Made by a program: the position numbers and the translations under genes. From Lysobacter sp. A03 (GTDB lineage Bacteria; Pseudomonadota; Gammaproteobacteria; Xanthomonadales; Xanthomonadaceae): a stretch of DNA of 64,000 bases. The stretch lies in assembly GCF_000855665.1 (NCBI RefSeq), contig NZ_JXSS01000110.1, positions 1 through 64,000 of the forward strand, given 5' to 3'. This document shows positions 46,631 through 58,160 of this stretch, piece after piece. Each line of letters starts with the position of its first letter. Position 1 is the stretch's first letter. The notes beneath the pieces are model-generated. The model saw nothing but the letters and a program-made list of their open reading frames with translations, ran no database searches and had not been told where the DNA came from.

Positions 46631-47836
46631 ATGCCCCAGTTTGCCCAGCGCATCGGTCGGGCCCGGCCCAGCGCGATCATGCAGGTCGCTGAAAAGGCCA
46701 AGCGGCTGAAGGCCGAAGGCCGCGACATCATCAACTTCTCGATCGGCGTGCCCAATTTCCTGCCCGGCGATCACGTCTACGCCGCGGCGCGCGAATCCCT
46801 GGCCCACGACAGCGGCCAGTACGGCAGCAACCGCGGTTCCGACACCCTCCTGAAAGCGTTCCTCGCCCATCTGGAAAAGATCGGCCTGACCGGGTACAGC
46901 GTGGCCAACCTGGCCAGCGGGATTGGCGCCAAACAGCTCATCTACAACCTCGCGGAGGCGTTGCTCGACGAGGGCGACACGATCGCCTTCGCAGTGCCGT
47001 ACTGGACCAGTTATCGGGACATCGCGGCCATCGTAAACGCGAAGGTCGACCTGCTGCCGTGTCCCGCCGCGCAGGACTACAAGCTGACCCCTCAGCAGCT
47101 GCAGACCGCGCTGGAGAAGAAGCCGCGCGTGTTCCTGTTCAACAACCCGTCCAATCCGACCGGCATGGTCTACGGCAGGGACGAGATCGCCGCGCTGGCC
47201 GACGTGCTGGTGCGCTATCCCGATACGTGGATCATCACCGATGACATCTACCACGCGATGGTGTTCGATGACCTGGGCTACTACAACTTCGCCCACGCCC
47301 GGCCGGAGCTGCGGGATCGCCTGATCTTCGTCGACTCGCTGTCCAAGACCTACGGCATGCCCGGTTGGCGCGTCGGCTTGATGGCCGGTCCGGAGTCCGT
47401 GGCCAAGGCGATTGCCACGCTCAACTCCAACCACATCACCAGCATTCCCGAGGTCGTCCAGGCTGCCGCGGTGGCCGCGCTGGAAGGCCCGCAGGATGTG
47501 CCGGCAAGCAAACGGCGCGAATTCCAGGCCAAGCGCGACCAAGTCATGGACGTGATGGATGCGATCCCCGGCGTGGTGTGCCCGCGGCCGCAGGGGGCGT
47601 TCTATGCCTTCCCCGATGTGAGCATCGCATTCGGCCGGGTGCACGGTCCCAGCGGCCTTGCGATCGATGACGACCTGACATTCTGCGGTGCGTTGCTGGA
47701 GACCAAGGGCGTGGCCTGCGTGCCGGGTTCTGCCTTCGGCGAGCCGCGCGCCGTCCGCATCAGCTACACCTGCCCGACCCCGCAGCTGGTCCCCGGGCTG
47801 CAGCGGTTTGCCGAGTTTTTTGCTGAATTGAACTGA
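46631..47836 (+). CDS. PLP-dependent aminotransferase, class I/II (aspartate-aminotransferase-like)
   Basis: The 401-residue protein is a fold-type I aminotransferase. It has [10 protein letters not shown] near the N-terminus, the PLP-phosphate contact region [21 protein letters not shown], the Asp of DDIYH, the PLP lysine in [14 protein letters not shown] and the substrate-carboxylate Arg in AVRISY. This pattern fits the subgroup Ib aspartate transaminases. Exact substrate (aspartate, or a broader keto acid range) cannot be fixed by eye. I chose ATG 46631; the frame is open back into ppiB. It lies next to mdh, consistent with oxaloacetate/aspartate exchange. Confidence 0.88.
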   Translation: MPQFAQRIGRARPSAIMQVAEKAKRLKAEGRDIINFSIGVPNFLPGDHVYAAARESLAHDSGQYGSNRGSDTLLKAFLAHLEKIGLTGYSVANLASGIGAKQLIYNLAEALLDEGDTIAFAVPYWTSYRDIAAIVNAKVDLLPCPAAQDYKLTPQQLQTALEKKPRVFLFNNPSNPTGMVYGRDEIAALADVLVRYPDTWIITDDIYHAMVFDDLGYYNFAHARPELRDRLIFVDSLSKTYGMPGWRVGLMAGPESVAKAIATLNSNHITSIPEVVQAAAVAALEGPQDVPASKRREFQAKRDQVMDVMDAIPGVVCPRPQGAFYAFPDVSIAFGRVHGPSGLAIDDDLTFCGALLETKGVACVPGSAFGEPRAVRISYTCPTPQLVPGLQRFAEFFAELN

Positions 47837-47880
47837 GCTGTCGCTTCCCATCTCCCACCCCCACTGTTTCAGGAGTCCCC

Positions 47881-48867
47881 ATGAAGAACCCCGTTCGCGT
47901 TGCCGTTACCGGCGCTGCCGGCCAGATCGGTTACTCCCTGCTGTTCCGCATCGCGTCCGGCGAGATGCTCGGCAAGGACCAGCCGGTGATCCTGCAGATG
48001 CTCGAGCTGCCGATGGAGAAAGCCCAGGCCGCGCTGAAGGGCGTGATGATGGAGCTGGAAGACTGCGCATTCCCCCTGCTGGCCGGCATGGTTGGTACCG
48101 ATGACGCCGAAGTCGCCTTCAAGGACGCGGACGTCGCCCTGCTGGTGGGCGCGCGCCCGCGTGGTCCCGGTATGGAGCGCAAGGACCTGCTGCTGGAGAA
48201 TGCGAAGATCTTCACCGCCCAGGGCGCGGCGCTGAACAAGGTCGCCAGCCGCGACGTCAAGGTCCTGGTGGTGGGCAATCCGGCCAACACCAATGCCTAC
48301 ATCGCGATGAAGTCCGCGCCCGACCTCAACCCGGCCAACTTCACCGCGATGCTGCGCCTGGACCACAACCGCGCGCTGTCGCAGCTGGCCAACAAGGCCG
48401 GTGTGCCGGTGGGCGATATCGAGAAGCTCGTCGTGTGGGGCAACCACAGCCCGACCATGTACCCGGACTACCGTTTTGCCACCGTCAACGGCGAATCGCT
48501 GAAAGACAGGATCAACGACGCCGACTGGAATGCCAACACCTTCATTCCGCAGGTCGGCAAGCGCGGCGCGGCGATCATCGAGGCGCGTGGCCTGTCCTCG
48601 GCGGCCTCTGCTGCCAACGCGGCCATCGACCACATCCGTGACTGGGTGCTTGGCAGCAACGGCAAGTGGGTGACCATGGGCGTGGCCTCAGACGGCAGCT
48701 ACGGCATCCCCGAGGGCATCATCTACGGCGTGCCGGTGATCACCGAGAACGGCAAGTACACCCGCGTCGAAGGCCTTGAGGTGGATGACTTCAGCCGTGC
48801 AGCGATGGACAAGACCCTGGCCGAGCTGGAAGAAGAGCGCGCCGGCGTGGCGCATCTGCTGGGCTGA
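47881..48867 (+). CDS. mdh: Malate dehydrogenase (NAD)
   Basis: Mdh interconverts malate and oxaloacetate in the TCA cycle. The 328-residue protein is the type 2 MDH, closer to cytosolic eukaryotic and actinobacterial forms than to E. coli Mdh. It has [20 protein letters not shown] (NAD-binding), [17 protein letters not shown] (substrate Arg on the mobile loop), [11 protein letters not shown] and the catalytic His in [18 protein letters not shown]-capped terminator follows. Confidence 0.97.
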   Translation: MKNPVRVAVTGAAGQIGYSLLFRIASGEMLGKDQPVILQMLELPMEKAQAALKGVMMELEDCAFPLLAGMVGTDDAEVAFKDADVALLVGARPRGPGMERKDLLLENAKIFTAQGAALNKVASRDVKVLVVGNPANTNAYIAMKSAPDLNPANFTAMLRLDHNRALSQLANKAGVPVGDIEKLVVWGNHSPTMYPDYRFATVNGESLKDRINDADWNANTFIPQVGKRGAAIIEARGLSSAASAANAAIDHIRDWVLGSNGKWVTMGVASDGSYGIPEGIIYGVPVITENGKYTRVEGLEVDDFSRAAMDKTLAELEEERAGVAHLLG

Positions 48868-48892
48868 TTCCTCAAGCCAGGCGGTTGCAACG

Positions 48893-48914
48893 GGGCAGCT
48901 TCGGCTGCCCTTTT
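48893..48914 (+). terminator. Terminator of mdh
   Basis: GGGCAGC (48893-48899), a TTCG tetraloop, and GCTGCCC (48904-48910) are followed by TTTT. It is a compact, perfect Rho-independent terminator 26 bases after mdh. Confidence 0.92.
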
Positions 48915-49066
48915 GCGTTCAGGGCCGGGCAGCGCCGCGGCTCGGCTAGAATGGTCGCATCTGCCGCGGCGTGTCCGGCGCCGCTTGGGCAACACCACTC
49001 ACGCACGCCGTCCGACGACCCCCGCGTCGCCGGAACACGGTCTGGACCATCACCACTGGAGTCGAG

Positions 49067-50218
49067 ATGAGCGACACACCCGTAACCAAGCCGAAGCCGA
49101 AAAAATCCGTTGCGCTCAGCGGCACGCCCGCCGGCAACACCGCACTGTGCACCGTGGGCCTCAGCGGCAATGACCTGCACTACCGCGGCTACGACATCCA
49201 CGATCTCGCGACCAAGTCGAGCTTCGAGGAGGTCGCCCACCTGCTCGTTCACGGCGTGCTGCCCACCCGCGCGCAGCTGGCCGCCTACAAGACCAAGTTG
49301 CGCCGCCTGCGTGGGCTGCCGGCACTGGTCACCGAAGTGCTCGAGCTGGTGCCGGCCAACGCCCACCCGATGGACGTGCTGCGCACCGGCTGCTCGATGC
49401 TGGGCACGGTGTTGCCGGAACGTGACAGTCATCCGGCATCGGAGGCGCGCGACATCGCCGACCGCCTGATCGCAAGCTTCGGCTCGATGCTGCTGTACTG
49501 GTGGCACTTCACCCGCAACGGCCGCCGGATTGATGTCGAGACCGCGGACGACAGCGTCGCCGCGCACTTCCTCCACCTGCTCCACGGCGAGCCGGCCAGT
49601 GCGTTGCACGCCGACGCGCTGGACAAATCGCTGGTGCTGTACGCGGAGCACGAATTCAACGCGTCGACCTTTGCCGGCCGCGTGATTGCCGGCACCGGAT
49701 CGGACCTGTACTCGTGCCTGACCGGTGCGATCGGCGCACTGCGCGGACCCAAGCACGGTGGCGCCAACGAAGTGGCGATGGACATCATCAGCCGCTACAA
49801 CACCGCCGACGAGGCCGATGCCGACATCCGCGCGCGGATGGAGCGCAAAGAGATTGTCATCGGTTTCGGCCACCCCGTGTACACGATCGGCGATCCGCGC
49901 AATCCGATCATCAAGGAGATCAGCCGCAGCCTGTGCGAGGACGGCGGCAACCAGGTGCTGTTCGACGTGTCCGAGCGCATTGAGAACCTGATGATGGACA
50001 CCAAGAAGATGTTCCCGAACCTCGACTGGTACAGCGCATCGGCGTACCACATGATGGGCATCCCGACCGCGATGTTCACCCCGCTGTTCGTGATCGCGCG
50101 GACCACCGGCTGGAGCGCCCACGTGATCGAGCAACGCCAGGACGGCAAGATCATCCGTCCCAGCGCGACCTACGTTGGCCCCGGGGATCAGGCTTACGTG
50201 GAACTCGACAAGCGCTGA
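49067..50218 (+). CDS. prpC: 2-methylcitrate synthase (citrate-synthase family)
   Basis: PrpC condenses propionyl-CoA with oxaloacetate in the methylcitrate cycle. The 383-residue protein is a short citrate synthase with [32 protein letters not shown], the active-site His in GPKHGGANE and in [13 protein letters not shown], and [11 protein letters not shown]. The short length and the [16 protein letters not shown] segment favour PrpC over GltA, but some enzymes of this group use both acyl-CoAs. I chose ATG 49067; the longer frame has no family support. TAGAAT at 48952-48957 could be a -10. prpB is not adjacent, and prpD lies 3.8 kb downstream. Confidence 0.88.
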   Translation: MSDTPVTKPKPKKSVALSGTPAGNTALCTVGLSGNDLHYRGYDIHDLATKSSFEEVAHLLVHGVLPTRAQLAAYKTKLRRLRGLPALVTEVLELVPANAHPMDVLRTGCSMLGTVLPERDSHPASEARDIADRLIASFGSMLLYWWHFTRNGRRIDVETADDSVAAHFLHLLHGEPASALHADALDKSLVLYAEHEFNASTFAGRVIAGTGSDLYSCLTGAIGALRGPKHGGANEVAMDIISRYNTADEADADIRARMERKEIVIGFGHPVYTIGDPRNPIIKEISRSLCEDGGNQVLFDVSERIENLMMDTKKMFPNLDWYSASAYHMMGIPTAMFTPLFVIARTTGWSAHVIEQRQDGKIIRPSATYVGPGDQAYVELDKR

Positions 50219-50252
50219 CCGGACTACGGGCGCTCAGCGGCTCGCAGCAAGC

Positions 50253-50282
50253 AAAAGGCCACGCAGATGCGTGGCCTTTTTT
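50253..50282. terminator. Terminator after prpC, usable in both directions
   Basis: AAAAGGCCACGC (50253-50264), an AGAT loop, and GCGTGGCCTTTT (50269-50280) plus TT. The stem is perfect. The gst gene converges on it from the minus strand and ends 21 bases further. Confidence 0.93.
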
Positions 50283-50302
50283 GTCGGTGCACTCGGACCG
50301 GC

Positions 50303-50914
50303 TCAGCTCAGCCCTTCCGCCTTCAATACCGCCTGCACGCCCTCATCGGCGTCCATATGGGCGCGGTAGGCCGCAAGATTGTCCAGTCCCGTCATGTCGA
50401 TTCCCACAAACCCCGCCCAGCGCAGGGTCATATAGAAATAAGCGTCGGCATGGCTGCGGAAGCCGGCCAGCCACTGGCGACCTTCCAGGGCTGCATCGGC
50501 GACCTTGAACAGATCGCGCACACGGCCCCGGGCAGCGGTCTTCAGGCCGGCATGCTGCGCCGCGTCGGCATGGAACCGCGCGGGTGCGAACAGCGGATTG
50601 AATGCAGGGTGCAGGTCGGCATTGACGAACGCTAGCCAACGGGTGGCGATGGCTCGCTGGCGGGCACTGCCGTCGCCGATGAGGCCGGCGTCGGGATAGC
50701 TGTCGGCGATATAGCCCATGATCGCGGCGTTCTGGGTAAGGACGAAGTCACCGTCCACCAGGGTCGGCACGGTGCCACTGGGATTGAGCGCCAGGTACTC
50801 GGGCGACTTCATCGCCTGGGCGGTCATGACTTCGACCTCGTAGGGCTGGCCGGTCCATTCGAGGGCGATGTGGTCAGCGGTCGAACACGAGCCAGGCTTT
50901 GTATACAGCTTCAT
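50303..50914 (-). CDS. Glutathione S-transferase, beta-class-like
   Basis: The 203-residue protein has the thioredoxin-like GST N-terminal domain, starting MKLYTKPGSCSTADHIALEW. It carries a Cys at position 10, the beta-class catalytic residue, and SGTVPTLVDGDFVLTQNAAI as the glutathione-binding cis-Pro and Gln-Asn region. An all-helical C-terminal domain follows. I chose the internal ATG at 50914: it is preceded by GGAG on the minus strand, while the longer frame adds a low-complexity Pro/His stretch. Substrate is unknown. The SleB-like hydrolase gene lies upstream on the same strand. Confidence 0.9.
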   Translation of the reverse strand: MKLYTKPGSCSTADHIALEWTGQPYEVEVMTAQAMKSPEYLALNPSGTVPTLVDGDFVLTQNAAIMGYIADSYPDAGLIGDGSARQRAIATRWLAFVNADLHPAFNPLFAPARFHADAAQHAGLKTAARGRVRDLFKVADAALEGRQWLAGFRSHADAYFYMTLRWAGFVGIDMTGLDNLAAYRAHMDADEGVQAVLKAEGLS

Positions 50915-50997
50915 GCGATCTCCGGAGTGGGGCGGGGGAGGGCCATCGTCTCGCCGATGGCCACCCGCCATTATCCACGCGACCGCTGGCGCTGCGC

Positions 50998-51468
50998 TCA
51001 GGTCCCGACCGGAAGGTTGGAGGGAGCGAGGTTCTGCACCTTCAGGAAGGTGTGGTCGCCGATGGTCGCGACCCGGTACGCGTTGCGCCAGTTAGGGCTG
51101 GCAATCGACAATGCGGCGAAATGACTCGCGCCGGGCACGATCTCCAGGCGCTCACCGACGGGCAGTTCCCAGTTGCGCTGCGCTTCCAATGCGATCGTCA
51201 CCGATTCGGCCCAGGCCTCGGTGTTGCTCAGCCGCGTGTTGGGCGAGACGATGGTCGGCGCGAACTGCTTGCGCGCGGTGACCACGTCGCAAACGCTGTC
51301 GCCCCACAGTCCGCTGTCGCGGCGACGCAGCGCGACTTCCGCTACCGCTTGCTGACCCTGCACCGACTGGTTGCGTGCTTCCAGGTACAACGTAGTGCTC
51401 AAGCAGAGCGAGTCTGCGCTTTGCGGGGATAGAACCGAGGCCAACCACAGGATCCAGGCCAGTTTCAT
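50998..51468 (-). CDS. Exported cell-wall hydrolase, SleB/CwlJ type
   Basis: The 156-residue protein has a short hydrophobic N-terminus (MKLAWILWLASVL) and then the hydrolase_2 (SleB) fold pattern: CLSTTLYLEARNQSVQGQQA with the probable catalytic Glu30, QFAPTIVSP, and the closing PGASHFAALSIASPNW and IGDHTFLKV. Relatives cut peptidoglycan glycan strands. In non-sporulating bacteria the job is growth or remodelling. I chose the ATG at 51468, preceded by AAGGAG on the minus strand. Whether the N-terminus is cleaved or stays as an anchor is unclear. Confidence 0.82.
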   Translation of the reverse strand: MKLAWILWLASVLSPQSADSLCLSTTLYLEARNQSVQGQQAVAEVALRRRDSGLWGDSVCDVVTARKQFAPTIVSPNTRLSNTEAWAESVTIALEAQRNWELPVGERLEIVPGASHFAALSIASPNWRNAYRVATIGDHTFLKVQNLAPSNLPVGT

Positions 51469-51826
51469 GACGAACTCCTTGCTCCGTTGCGCCGGCAACG
51501 TTGATCGCACTCGGGGGAGCGCGGTCGGTTGCCGGCATGGCGTACTGGGGAGGCGGCGGCTCTATGGCTCGCTTGGCCCCTTCACCTTGTCCCGCAGACG
51601 GCGGGAAGGTGGATGTCACCAAAGGGGGTGACTGGGAAAGTTGCGGCACGGTAGCGACCGGAATATAAATGCAACGTGAACAGGGTGGCGTATTCAGGTT
51701 TGTATGGACACGGTTTATACCCACCGAATTTTGTGGGCCCTTACCCCATCACGGTTTCACGACAAACTGAACAAAAGTCTGAATTTACAGTCGGGAAACC
51801 CCTGTTCAGACTTTATCGGCGCTCCG
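51469..51826. other. Intergenic region between fadH and the wall hydrolase, with long inverted repeat
   Basis: No gene is supported in these 358 bases. AAAGTCTGAA (51774-51783) and TTCAGACTTT (51805-51814) are a perfect ten-base inverted repeat. Inside it CAG/CTG and GGG/CCC extend the stem to an AAA loop, and T-residues follow on the minus-strand side, so it may terminate fadH. A second stem (GGCGCTC/GAGCGCC, 51818-51836) spans the fadH stop. The middle is more AT-rich than its surroundings, and I recognise no promoter for the hydrolase. Confidence 0.5.
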
Positions 51827-53929
<2,103 letters not shown>

Positions 53930-54002
53930 CTACCAGCGTGTGTCCACGCTCTGCTTATGGACGAGAGGGCACAGTGAAGCGCCGCACCATGGAGTCCTGC
54001 CA

Positions 54003-55466
54003 ATGAGCCAGCACGACAGCCGCTCTGCGATCCGCCCCGCGCCTGACCAGCCGTTACTGGACGTGGCGGACTACGTGGTCGACTACACGATCGATTCGAC
54101 GGAGGCCTACGACACGGCGCGCTACATGTTGCTGGACTCGCTGGCATGCGCGGCGCTGGCGATGGAGCACCCGGAGTGCGTGACCCATCTGGGGCCGCTG
54201 GTGCCGGGCGCGGAACTCAAGGACGGCGCACGCGTGCCGTTCACCGGCTTCCAGCTCGACCCGGTGCAGGCCGCCTACAACATCGGCGTGCAGATCCGCT
54301 GGCTGGACTTCAACGACACCTGGCTGGCCGCGGAATGGGGGCATCCTTCGGACAACCTCGGCGCGATCCTGGGTGTGGCCGATTACCTCGGGCGCCGCGC
54401 GGAGCAGGACGGCAAGGCGCCGATGACTGTGCGCGACGTGCTCGGCTGGGCAGTCAAGGCCCACGAGATCCAGGGCTGCTATGCGCTGGAGAACGCGTTC
54501 AACCGCCTGGGCATGGACCACGTCATCCTGGTGCGCCTGGCGTCCACCGCCGTGGCGACCCGGATGCTCGGCGGTGACCGTGACGCGATCTGGTCGGCGC
54601 TGTCGCACAGCTGGATGGACAACGGCGTCCTGCGCACCTATCGCCACGCGCCCAATACCAGCCCGCGCAAAAGCTGGGGTGCCGGCGATGCCTGCCGCCG
54701 TGCGGTGACCCACGCACTCAATGCCGTGCGCGGGGAAGTCGGCTGCCCCAGCGCGCTGACCGCGCCAACCTGGGGCTTTTATGACGTCGCCTGCGACGGT
54801 CGGCCATTTACCTTCGAGCGCCCCTTTGGCAGCTATGTGATGGAAAACGTTCTGTTCAAGCTCAGCTTCCCCGCCGAGTTCCATGCCCAGACCGCTGTCG
54901 AATGCGCCATGCAATTGCACGCGCAGGTGACGCAGCAGCTGGAAGCCGGAGGCGTGGAGGCCATCGAGCGGATCGAGCTGGAAACCCAGCAGGCCGCGAT
55001 CCGCATCATCGACAAGACCGGTCCGCTGTCCAACTACGCCGACCGCGATCACTGCCTGCAATACATGGTCGCCGTGCCGTTGCTGTTCGGGCGCCTCACC
55101 GCCGATGACTACGGTGATGCGGTTGCCGCCGACCCGCGCATCGATGCACTCCGGCAGAAGATGACGGTGAGCGAGGACCCGCGTTTTACCCGCGACTATT
55201 CCGATCCAGCCAAACGCTATATCGGGAACTCGGTCCAGGTGTTTTTCACAGACGGCACCCACACGCAAAAGGTCACCGTCGACGTCCCCATTGGTCACCG
55301 GGAGCGCCGGGCGGAGGGAATTCCGGTGCTGATGGACAAGTTCGAGCGCGCCATGCGCGGCCGGCTTTCCACGGAGCGGGCGGATCGGTTGATGACGCTT
55401 GCAAACGACCCGTCGCAGCTGGAATCGCTTGCTGTCACGGAATTTATGGGTCTTTTTTCGAACTGA
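54003..55466 (+). CDS. prpD: 2-methylcitrate dehydratase
   Basis: PrpD dehydrates 2-methylcitrate to 2-methyl-cis-aconitate without an iron-sulfur cluster. The 487-residue protein follows E. coli PrpD almost throughout: IVDYV-like VADYVVDYTI, YDTARYMLLDSLACA, IRWLDFNDTWLAAEWGHPSD, KAHEIQGCYALEN, RTYRHAPNTSPRKSW and GSYVMENVLFKLSFPAEFH. I chose ATG 54003, eight bases after GGAG; the open frame back to 53889 has no match. It is separated from prpC by three minus-strand genes, so the methylcitrate cycle is split here. Confidence 0.96.
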   Translation: MSQHDSRSAIRPAPDQPLLDVADYVVDYTIDSTEAYDTARYMLLDSLACAALAMEHPECVTHLGPLVPGAELKDGARVPFTGFQLDPVQAAYNIGVQIRWLDFNDTWLAAEWGHPSDNLGAILGVADYLGRRAEQDGKAPMTVRDVLGWAVKAHEIQGCYALENAFNRLGMDHVILVRLASTAVATRMLGGDRDAIWSALSHSWMDNGVLRTYRHAPNTSPRKSWGAGDACRRAVTHALNAVRGEVGCPSALTAPTWGFYDVACDGRPFTFERPFGSYVMENVLFKLSFPAEFHAQTAVECAMQLHAQVTQQLEAGGVEAIERIELETQQAAIRIIDKTGPLSNYADRDHCLQYMVAVPLLFGRLTADDYGDAVAADPRIDALRQKMTVSEDPRFTRDYSDPAKRYIGNSVQVFFTDGTHTQKVTVDVPIGHRERRAEGIPVLMDKFERAMRGRLSTERADRLMTLANDPSQLESLAVTEFMGLFSN

Positions 55467-55650
55467 ATGCATCGCAACAGTTCGCAGTGTGTCCGGGGAA
55501 CTTTGTCAATTGTTATTCCGCTGTTAACACGGGCTTCACGCTTGCCGCCCTAGGCTTCACCCCGATGGCGTCAAACCGGCAGCCGTCCACTAGCGCTACC
55601 GAATCACGCACCCCGATTTTTTCAGTCTGGATCCACACGGAGATACACGA

Positions 55651-56703
55651 ATGAACAAGAAACTCCTTTGCGCAGCCATGCTTGGTGGCCTGGCGTTCGC
55701 GGGCGCCGCAAGCGCTCAAGAGTTCGATGACCGCTGGTACCTGACCGGTTCGGCGGGCATGAACATCCAGGACAACAATCGCGATTCCCGCGATGCGCCG
55801 TTCCTGGCCTTGGGTGTGGGCAAGTTCCTCAACCCGAACTGGTCGCTTGACGCGGAGCTGAACTATCAGAAGCCGAAGGCCGATCGCAACCAGGATCTGA
55901 ACTGGAGCCAGTACGGCATCTCGCTCGACGCGCGTTACCACTTCCTGGCCGAAGGCCGGAACTGGAACCCGTACGTCCTGATGGGCCTGGGTTACCAGCG
56001 CGCCGAGGAAGAGTTTGATCCGTCCAACCCGCTGTTGCCCGCGCGCTTCACCCGCAACGGCGCCCCCAGCGTGCAGAAGGACGGCCACGTTGCCGGCAAG
56101 CTCGGTTTTGGTGCGCAGGGTGACGTCGGTCGCGTGAAGATCCGCACCGAGTTGGCTTACCGCATTGATGCGCACGACGACAGCGTCGGCGCGTTCCTGA
56201 CCGACGATGTGCCGCGCGATGACGGTGCGGACTGGTTCGGCGACGTCCTGGCTTCGGTTGGTGTCGTGGTTCCGCTGGGCCCCGAGCCGATGGTTCCGGT
56301 TGCTCCGGCGCCGCCGCCGCCGGCCCCGCCTGTCCAGGATGCTCCGGTTCCGGTCACCATCGACCTGCGTGGCGTGAACTTCGACTTTGACAAGTCCACC
56401 CTGCGCGCTGATTCGCTGGCGATCCTCAACGAGGCGCTGGAAATCCTGCGTCGTTACCCGGAAGTCCGCGTCGAAGTGGCCGGTCACACCGACCTCTGCG
56501 GTCCGGATGCGTACAACCAGTCGCTGTCCGAGCGTCGTGCGCGGGCCGTGTATGACTACATGACCTCCAACGGCATCGATTCCAGCCGCCTGGCCGGTCC
56601 GATCGGCTACGGCGAGAGCCGTCCGCTGGAGCAGACCGAGCAGACGCAGCCTGGCTGCCGCAACGAGCGTAACCGCCGCACTGAGTTGAACGTCCAGAAC
56701 TGA
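55651..56703 (+). CDS. OmpA-family outer-membrane protein 1 (with Cys pair)
   Basis: The 350-residue precursor has a 22-residue signal peptide ending ASA, an N-terminal beta-barrel (QEFDDRWYLTGSAGMN, DARYHFLAEGRNWNPYVLMG), a Pro/Ala linker (residues about 212-230) and a C-terminal OmpA domain (VNFDFDKSTLR, VAGHTDLCG, NQSLSERRARAVYDY). This last domain binds diaminopimelate of peptidoglycan in relatives. Cys283 and Cys336 are the only cysteines of the mature protein and could form a disulfide; the neighbouring paralogue lacks both. A 13-pair terminator follows, so the two genes are separate transcripts. Confidence 0.93.
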   Translation: MNKKLLCAAMLGGLAFAGAASAQEFDDRWYLTGSAGMNIQDNNRDSRDAPFLALGVGKFLNPNWSLDAELNYQKPKADRNQDLNWSQYGISLDARYHFLAEGRNWNPYVLMGLGYQRAEEEFDPSNPLLPARFTRNGAPSVQKDGHVAGKLGFGAQGDVGRVKIRTELAYRIDAHDDSVGAFLTDDVPRDDGADWFGDVLASVGVVVPLGPEPMVPVAPAPPPPAPPVQDAPVPVTIDLRGVNFDFDKSTLRADSLAILNEALEILRRYPEVRVEVAGHTDLCGPDAYNQSLSERRARAVYDYMTSNGIDSSRLAGPIGYGESRPLEQTEQTQPGCRNERNRRTELNVQN

Positions 56704-56749
56704 GTGAGGCGCACACCTCTGGGGGTTCGCCCACAGCGGTGACGTAAAT

Positions 56750-56786
56750 CCGAAGCCCGGCAGAAATGCCGGGCTTCGGCTATTTT
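56750..56786 (+). terminator. Terminator of OmpA-family gene 1
   Basis: CCGAAGCCCGGCA (56750-56762), a GAAA tetraloop, and TGCCGGGCTTCGG (56767-56779) form thirteen perfect pairs, followed by CTATTTT. Confidence 0.93.
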
Positions 56787-56795
56787 GAGCGCTTG

Positions 56796-56824
56796 TTAAT
56801 AAATTGTTCGGATATGTGTATCAT
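56796..56824 (+). promoter_or_regulatory. Possible promoter of OmpA-family gene 2
   Basis: TTAATA (56796-56801), a 17-base spacer and TATCAT (56819-56824) lie in a markedly AT-rich patch between the preceding terminator and the gene. TTGTTA at 56793 is an alternative -35 but with 20-base spacing. The palindrome TCACG-TT-CGTGA (56824-56835) begins at the end of the -10 and would overlap the transcription start. Confidence 0.45.
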
Positions 56825-56953
56825 CACGTTCGTGACTGCGGATCGTCGGGGCTTCGTGCCGCCTTCCGAAGTGACCTGCCTGTTCCAGCGGTGCGTCGTG
56901 AAAGCGATGCGTCGACAAATACTTTCCCCCGGATCCTACTGAAGGAGCTTTCC

Positions 56954-57967
56954 ATGAAAATTCGTTTGATGAGCGCCGCGCTGCTCGCCGGCCTGGCATT
57001 TGCCTCGGCCGCCAATGCGCAGGAATTCGATGACCGCTGGTACCTGACCGGTTCCACCGGCTTCAACCTGCAGGACAGCGACCGCGGCACTAATGACGCC
57101 CCGTTCCTGGCCCTGGGCCTGGGCAAGTTCGTCAGCCCGAACTGGTCGATCGACGGTGAGCTGAACTATCAGAACCCGAACTTCGATGCCAACCAGGACC
57201 TCAACTGGAGCCAGTACGGCATCTCGCTGGATGCGCGTTACCACTTCCTGGCCGAAGGCCGTAACTGGAACCCGTACCTGCTGATGGGCCTGGGCTACCA
57301 GCGCGCCGAGGAAGAGTTTGACGCGTTCCCGAACCCGAACTCGCCCGGTCAGCGCGTTGACGGCAACCTGGCCGCCAAGGTCGGTGCCGGTCTGCAGGCC
57401 AACATGGGCCGCGTCGGTGTGCGTACCGAGCTGGCGTACCGTGGTGACTTCGACGACCAGAGCGTCCACAACCCGAACGAGAGCTGGTTCGGTGACCTGC
57501 TGGCCACCGTCGGCGTGATCGTTCCGCTGGGCCCCGAGCCCGTTGCTCCCGTGGCGCCCGCTCCGGTCGCTCCGCCGCCGGCTGCTCCGGTTGAAGCCCC
57601 GATCCCGGTGACCATCGACCTGCGTGGCGTGAACTTCGAGTTCGACAAGTCGAACCTGCGCCCGGATGCGGTCTCGGTCCTGAACGAAGCGGCCCAGATC
57701 CTGCAGCGCTATCCCGAGCTGCGCGTCGAAGTGGCCGGCCATACCGACTCCAAGGGTTCGGATGCCTACAACCAGGCCCTGTCGGAGCGTCGCGCCAGCG
57801 CCGTCTATGACTACCTGACCAGCAACGGCATTGACGCCGGCCGCCTGGTGGGCCCGAACGGTTACGGCGAGAGCCGCCCGATCGCGCCGAACACCAACCC
57901 GGACGGTTCGGACAACCCGGCCGGTCGCGCCGAGAACCGTCGCACCGAGTTGAACGTGCAGAACTAA
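56954..57967 (+). CDS. OmpA-family outer-membrane protein 2
   Basis: The 337-residue precursor is a close paralogue of the preceding gene product. It has a signal peptide ending ANA, barrel (QEFDDRWYLTGSTGFN), a longer Pro/Ala/Val linker (around residues 205-226) and an OmpA domain (VNFEFDKSNLR, VAGHTDSKGSDAYNQALSER). It has no cysteine. I chose ATG 56954 with AAGGAG at ideal spacing. A leader of about 120 bases follows the candidate promoter. Tandem OmpA porins with separate promoters and terminators suggest differential expression, which is inference. Confidence 0.94.
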   Translation: MKIRLMSAALLAGLAFASAANAQEFDDRWYLTGSTGFNLQDSDRGTNDAPFLALGLGKFVSPNWSIDGELNYQNPNFDANQDLNWSQYGISLDARYHFLAEGRNWNPYLLMGLGYQRAEEEFDAFPNPNSPGQRVDGNLAAKVGAGLQANMGRVGVRTELAYRGDFDDQSVHNPNESWFGDLLATVGVIVPLGPEPVAPVAPAPVAPPPAAPVEAPIPVTIDLRGVNFEFDKSNLRPDAVSVLNEAAQILQRYPELRVEVAGHTDSKGSDAYNQALSERRASAVYDYLTSNGIDAGRLVGPNGYGESRPIAPNTNPDGSDNPAGRAENRRTELNVQN

Positions 57968-58016
57968 GTACGTCTGCAACAGCGGGGGGCGCCCCTTGGC
58001 GTTCCCTGCGCGCTAC

Positions 58017-58049
58017 CGAAACCCGGCCATTGCGCCGGGTTTCGTTTTT
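58017..58049 (+). terminator. Terminator of OmpA-family gene 2
   Basis: CGAAACCCGGC (58017-58027), a six-base loop, and GCCGGGTTTCG (58034-58044) are followed by five T residues. Confidence 0.93.
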
Positions 58050-58160
58050 CTGCGTTCTGGCCGGACATGCGGCGCGCTTGCGGTTGTTCAACGCGTGGGG
58101 GGCGCCTACACTCCCGGTGACTGGACGCGGTGTCCAGATGCCGTTTCCAGGAGTCCGAAC

